A stretch of DNA of 64,000 nt from Hoeflea sp. GTDB taxonomy: Bacteria > Pseudomonadota > Alphaproteobacteria > Rhizobiales > Rhizobiaceae. Location: the NCBI GenBank assembly GCA_020637795.1, contig JACKJT010000002.1, positions 682,001 through 746,000 on the forward strand. The letters are read 5' to 3'. The translations under genes were made by a program, and so were the position numbers. Position 1 is the first letter of the stretch; each line of letters starts with the position of its first letter. Of the stretch, positions 61,557 through 64,000 are shown piece after piece. The notes below the pieces were generated by a model. That model had not been told where the DNA came from. It was given only the letters and a program-made list of their open reading frames with translations, and did not search any database.

Positions 61557-62333
61557 CTAGCGAATGTCGCCGCCAACCCATTTGTTGGCAATTTCGACAT
61601 AGGTGCCATCTGCCTGCAGGGCATCGAGCGCCTTCTGCATCTCGGCCTTGAGCTCCGGGTTGCCCTGGCGGATGGCGATGCCGGCGCCGACGGAATCGGT
61701 GACCAGATCGTTGATCGAGACCAGGTCGCGGCCGCTTTCCTTGGCGGCCAGGATGACGGCGACGGAATCGGCGATAATGGCGTCAACGCGGCCGTTCTCC
61801 AGTTCCAGCAGCAGCTCCGGCAGCCCCTTGTAGGTCTTGACGTTGTAGCCCTGCTCACGCGCCCACTGCTCGTGGGTCTCGCCCAAAGTCACGCCGATGG
61901 TGACATCGCCCAGCTGCTTGACGCTGGTGATCGGCGAGCCGGCCTTGGTGAAGATCGCCCGCTTGGTGGTGTAGTAGGGACCGACGAAATCGACGACCTT
62001 GGAGCGTTCCTCGGTGATCGACATCGAGCCGACGATGGCGTCGTACTTGTTGGCCAGAAGACCTCCGATGATACCGTCCCAGGCAGTGGTAACGATTTCG
62101 ACGTCGAGGCCCATCCGCTTGGCGATTTCGGTGCCGATCGCCGGATCGAAACCGACGACTTCGTTCTGCTCGTTGACGAAGTTGAACGGAGGATAGGCGC
62201 CGCTCATGGCAATGCGCATCACGCCCTTTTCCTTGAGCGTCGCAAGTTCGTCCGCGGCGACAGTGCCGGCAGACATGAAGGCAATGGATCCGGCGGCGAG
62301 CACGGTCCCTATGATCTTTGCAAAAGCGTTCAT
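61557..62333 (-). CDS. Polar amino-acid-type ABC substrate-binding protein
   Basis: This encodes 258 residues from ATG 62333, with GGGGAG 5 nt upstream. Signal peptide ends near residue 27 (MSAGTVAA). SBP_bac_3 family: RIAMSGAYPPFNFVNEQNEV, VGFDPAIGTEIAKRMGLDVE, YDAIVGSMSITEERSKVVDF. First gene of the nine-gene operon; a hairpin follows it. Its family binds polar amino acids, opines and related small nitrogenous acids. Confidence 0.92.
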   Translation of the reverse strand: MNAFAKIIGTVLAAGSIAFMSAGTVAADELATLKEKGVMRIAMSGAYPPFNFVNEQNEVVGFDPAIGTEIAKRMGLDVEIVTTAWDGIIGGLLANKYDAIVGSMSITEERSKVVDFVGPYYTTKRAIFTKAGSPITSVKQLGDVTIGVTLGETHEQWAREQGYNVKTYKGLPELLLELENGRVDAIIADSVAVILAAKESGRDLVSINDLVTDSVGAGIAIRQGNPELKAEMQKALDALQADGTYVEIANKWVGGDIR

Positions 62334-62486
62334 ATCGCTCCCCTGTTGGTTCGATGGATTGCCGGACTGCCCTGCCCTGCGCGCCCCGAAAGCCGCGTGT
62401 GCTGCATCAGCCCTGAACAATTTTCTCGCATGGCGATTTACTATGGATCAAACAAATAATATCAATCCAGACTATAAACAGGATTT

Positions 62487-63446
62487 ATGATGCAGCCCTA
62501 CGAACAACGCTTTCCCTGGAATCTCGACTGGAACCTGCTCAGGACCTTCATGATCGTGGTCGACCAGAAGGGCCTGACCCGGGCCGCGGACTACCTTGGA
62601 GTGACACAGCCCACGATCTCGAGCGCGCTCAAGCGCCTGGAGACAACGGTCGGGGTCTCGCTGGTGGACCGCCGGCCGGGCAATTTCGCCCTGACCGAAT
62701 CCGGCCAGCTGCTCTATCAGGAATGCAACGCCATGTTCGGCGTGGTGTCCCAGATCCCCGGGCTGCTGAACAAGGCCAAGCAGCATGTCAGCGGCCACAT
62801 CAACATCGTCATGACCAGCCATGTCGTCTCCGAACACCTCGACAGCGTGCTGCACGATTTCAATGCGGACAACCCGGACGTCACCTATTCGATCTCGATC
62901 GCCGAGAGCTCGGAAGTGCTCAACCGGCTGCGCCAGAACCGGGCCACACTGGGCATCTGCCTGATGCGCGATCCCGACCCGCAGCTCACGGCGAGGCCGC
63001 TGTACCGGGAACGGTTCGCGCTTTACTGCGGCCCGCGCCACCGGCTGTTCGGCAAGACCCAGATCAAGCTTGCTGAACTCAAGGGCGAGAACTCGGTCTC
63101 GTTTCAGACCGAGGTCGAAAGCGGCCCGCTGTTCCTGCTCGCCCAGCTGCGCGAACGTGCACTGCTCAATCCCGCGGTCAAGGGCATCTCCGCAAATCTT
63201 CCCGAGGTGCGCCGCATGATCGTGGCCGGGATCGGAGTGGGCGCGCTGCCGGTCCATGTTGCCAGTCGCGATGTCGACGCGGGCCTGCTGTGGCCGCTGC
63301 CGCCCTATTCGGGCCTGCCGGTCGCCGACATCCACTTCGTCACCAATCCGCGCCGCAGCCTGAATCCGGCCGAACGCGTTCTTGTCGGCGCGGTCGAAAA
63401 CCTGATCGAGACAACGCCGATCGCCGAGCGAACCTATCCCAAGTAG
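62487..63446 (+). CDS. LysR family transcriptional regulator
   Basis: This encodes 319 residues from ATG 62487. N-terminal winged helix-turn-helix (about 15-75) with DWNLLRTFMIVVDQKGLTRA and TQPTISSALKRLETTVG. An effector-binding domain follows (HINIVMTSHVVSEHLDSVLH). It is divergent from the catabolic operon over a 153-bp AT-rich gap, the usual place for a LysR that senses a pathway compound. It therefore probably controls the operon. Confidence 0.92.
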   Translation: MMQPYEQRFPWNLDWNLLRTFMIVVDQKGLTRAADYLGVTQPTISSALKRLETTVGVSLVDRRPGNFALTESGQLLYQECNAMFGVVSQIPGLLNKAKQHVSGHINIVMTSHVVSEHLDSVLHDFNADNPDVTYSISIAESSEVLNRLRQNRATLGICLMRDPDPQLTARPLYRERFALYCGPRHRLFGKTQIKLAELKGENSVSFQTEVESGPLFLLAQLRERALLNPAVKGISANLPEVRRMIVAGIGVGALPVHVASRDVDAGLLWPLPPYSGLPVADIHFVTNPRRSLNPAERVLVGAVENLIETTPIAERTYPK

Positions 63447-63780
63447 CGGCGAGGACAGCAACACGGGCGTCGCCGGCAGGAGGCCACGACGGCAGGCATG
63501 AAAATCCAGCGGCCGCACACCGCCAACTACTTAAGCAATATATTATATACGGGCATGAAGCGACGCCATTGTTAAAAATCCAACGGCAGATCAGGCGCAA
63601 TACAGCACACTTTGGCGAGATGCGGTTTGTTAGAGGTCAAACCATTTCTGATTGCCGGCAGACGATCTGTGCCTGTATTGTTGATCTTTGATGTTTGCTC
63701 CATACAATTTTAGGGTTACTTTGGGACAACGACTGACCTGAGTCAGGTCGGTCCCCAAGCCTCTGACACCGGATCATCCC
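63447..63780. other. Intergenic region before the LuxR-type gene
   Basis: About 330 bp with no supported gene. AT-rich segments near 63530-63550 (AATATATTATATACG) and 63690-63715 may hold promoters. A 23-bp near-palindrome lies at 63731-63753. Confidence 0.5.
63731..63753 (+). promoter_or_regulatory. Near-perfect 23-bp palindrome upstream of the LuxR-type gene
   Basis: GACTGACCTGAGTCAGGTCG plus GTC is symmetric about a central G, with a single mismatched pair. Its ACCTGA/TCAGGT core recalls a lux-type box. It ends 27 nt before the ATG, a position suited to autoregulation. Confidence 0.45.
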
Positions 63781-64000
63781 ATGGGCACGCAGGAAAAAGC
63801 GGTATTCGAATTCATCGAGCGGGTCGACAATCACATTGCGATTGACGACCTTCTTGACGATCTCTTGCAGGTCGTCGGCGACTACGGCATCGAGCACATG
63901 ATCTACACCGGCCTGCCGGTCGGCGACAGCTCGATCGACCCGCTGGTCAAGACCAACCGGTTTCCGCAGGCCTGGTGGGACCGCTACGTCGAGCGGGACT
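63781..64000 (+). CDS. LuxR family regulator, N-terminal autoinducer-binding domain (cut by window edge)
   Basis: From ATG 63781 the frame is open to the window end, showing 73 residues. IDDLLDDLLQVVGDYGIEHM and FPQAWWDRYVERD match the start of the Autoind_bind domain; the W-D-R-Y segment corresponds to the conserved Trp and Tyr that contact acyl-homoserine lactones in TraR-like proteins. The DNA-binding part would lie outside. No luxI-type synthase is visible, so it could be a solo receptor. Confidence 0.75.
   Translation, partial: MGTQEKAVFEFIERVDNHIAIDDLLDDLLQVVGDYGIEHMIYTGLPVGDSSIDPLVKTNRFPQAWWDRYVERD

Overview
The window is high-GC DNA from an alphaproteobacterium of the Rhizobiales (Hyphomicrobiales), most likely a Rhizobiaceae/Hoeflea-like or Phyllobacteriaceae-like genome. 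The evidence is gene content rather than any marker rRNA: the N-terminus of the cell-cycle kinase CckA, a DksA whose zinc finger has lost three of four cysteines, a 1,661-residue homologue of the Agrobacterium Growth Pole Ring protein (GPR), a DUF2865 protein, a class II DAHP synthase and an MCE lipid transporter with a STAS-fused permease. The left third (1-31 kb) reads as conserved chromosomal backbone. The right third (46-64 kb) is richer in transport, catabolic and regulatory genes.

Layout. 1-9.6 kb: cckA (cut by the window edge), a FliO-like membrane protein, dksA, sixA, a YcjX-YcjF pair, a small secreted protein, folP-folB-folK and a DUF922 putative protease. 9.9-10.9 kb: a complete 934-bp IS5-type element with a TAA target duplication. 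It lies just upstream of a terminator-ended stretch that looks like an anti-Shine-Dalgarno small RNA. 11-19 kb: ferredoxin and its reductase, an Hpt protein, the giant gpr gene and a VOC protein whose first codons overlap an intrinsic terminator. 19.3-23.4 kb: a four-gene MCE/Mla-type lipid transport operon. 23.5-31.3 kb: dipeptide epimerase, malic enzyme, DUF2865, an MFS transporter and NAD synthetase. 31.4-46.5 kb: mixed metabolic genes (DODA-type dioxygenase, GFA-type protein, VWA protein, class II DAHP synthase, thioredoxin 2, glutathione reductase, rpiA, gph) and tRNA-Val(CAC). Two genes here, an aldehyde dehydrogenase and a GH19-like hydrolase, are each broken by a single-base frameshift in a homopolymer or GC repeat.

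46.6-52.3 kb: a Tat-exported polyamine-oxidase-like flavoenzyme is divergent from a four-gene ABC importer, suggesting amine uptake and oxidation. 52.5-54.4 kb: cbpA with its CbpM-like modulator, and a secreted DsrE-type protein. 54.5-63.4 kb: nine tightly packed minus-strand genes (amino-acid-type ABC importer, creatininase-family amidohydrolase, class III aminotransferase, two-subunit CoA-transferase, ArgE/DapE-type deacylase) face a divergent LysR regulator. This is a self-contained catabolic module for an unidentified nitrogenous compound and is the best candidate here for an undescribed system. The window ends in the autoinducer-binding domain of a LuxR-type regulator.

Non-coding structure is notable. 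There is a ~180-bp nested palindromic repeat at 33.0-33.2 kb, three tandem double-hairpin units just upstream of the DAHP synthase gene, and perfect GC hairpins directly after the binding-protein gene of both ABC operons. No CRISPR array, rRNA, replication origin or prophage was seen.
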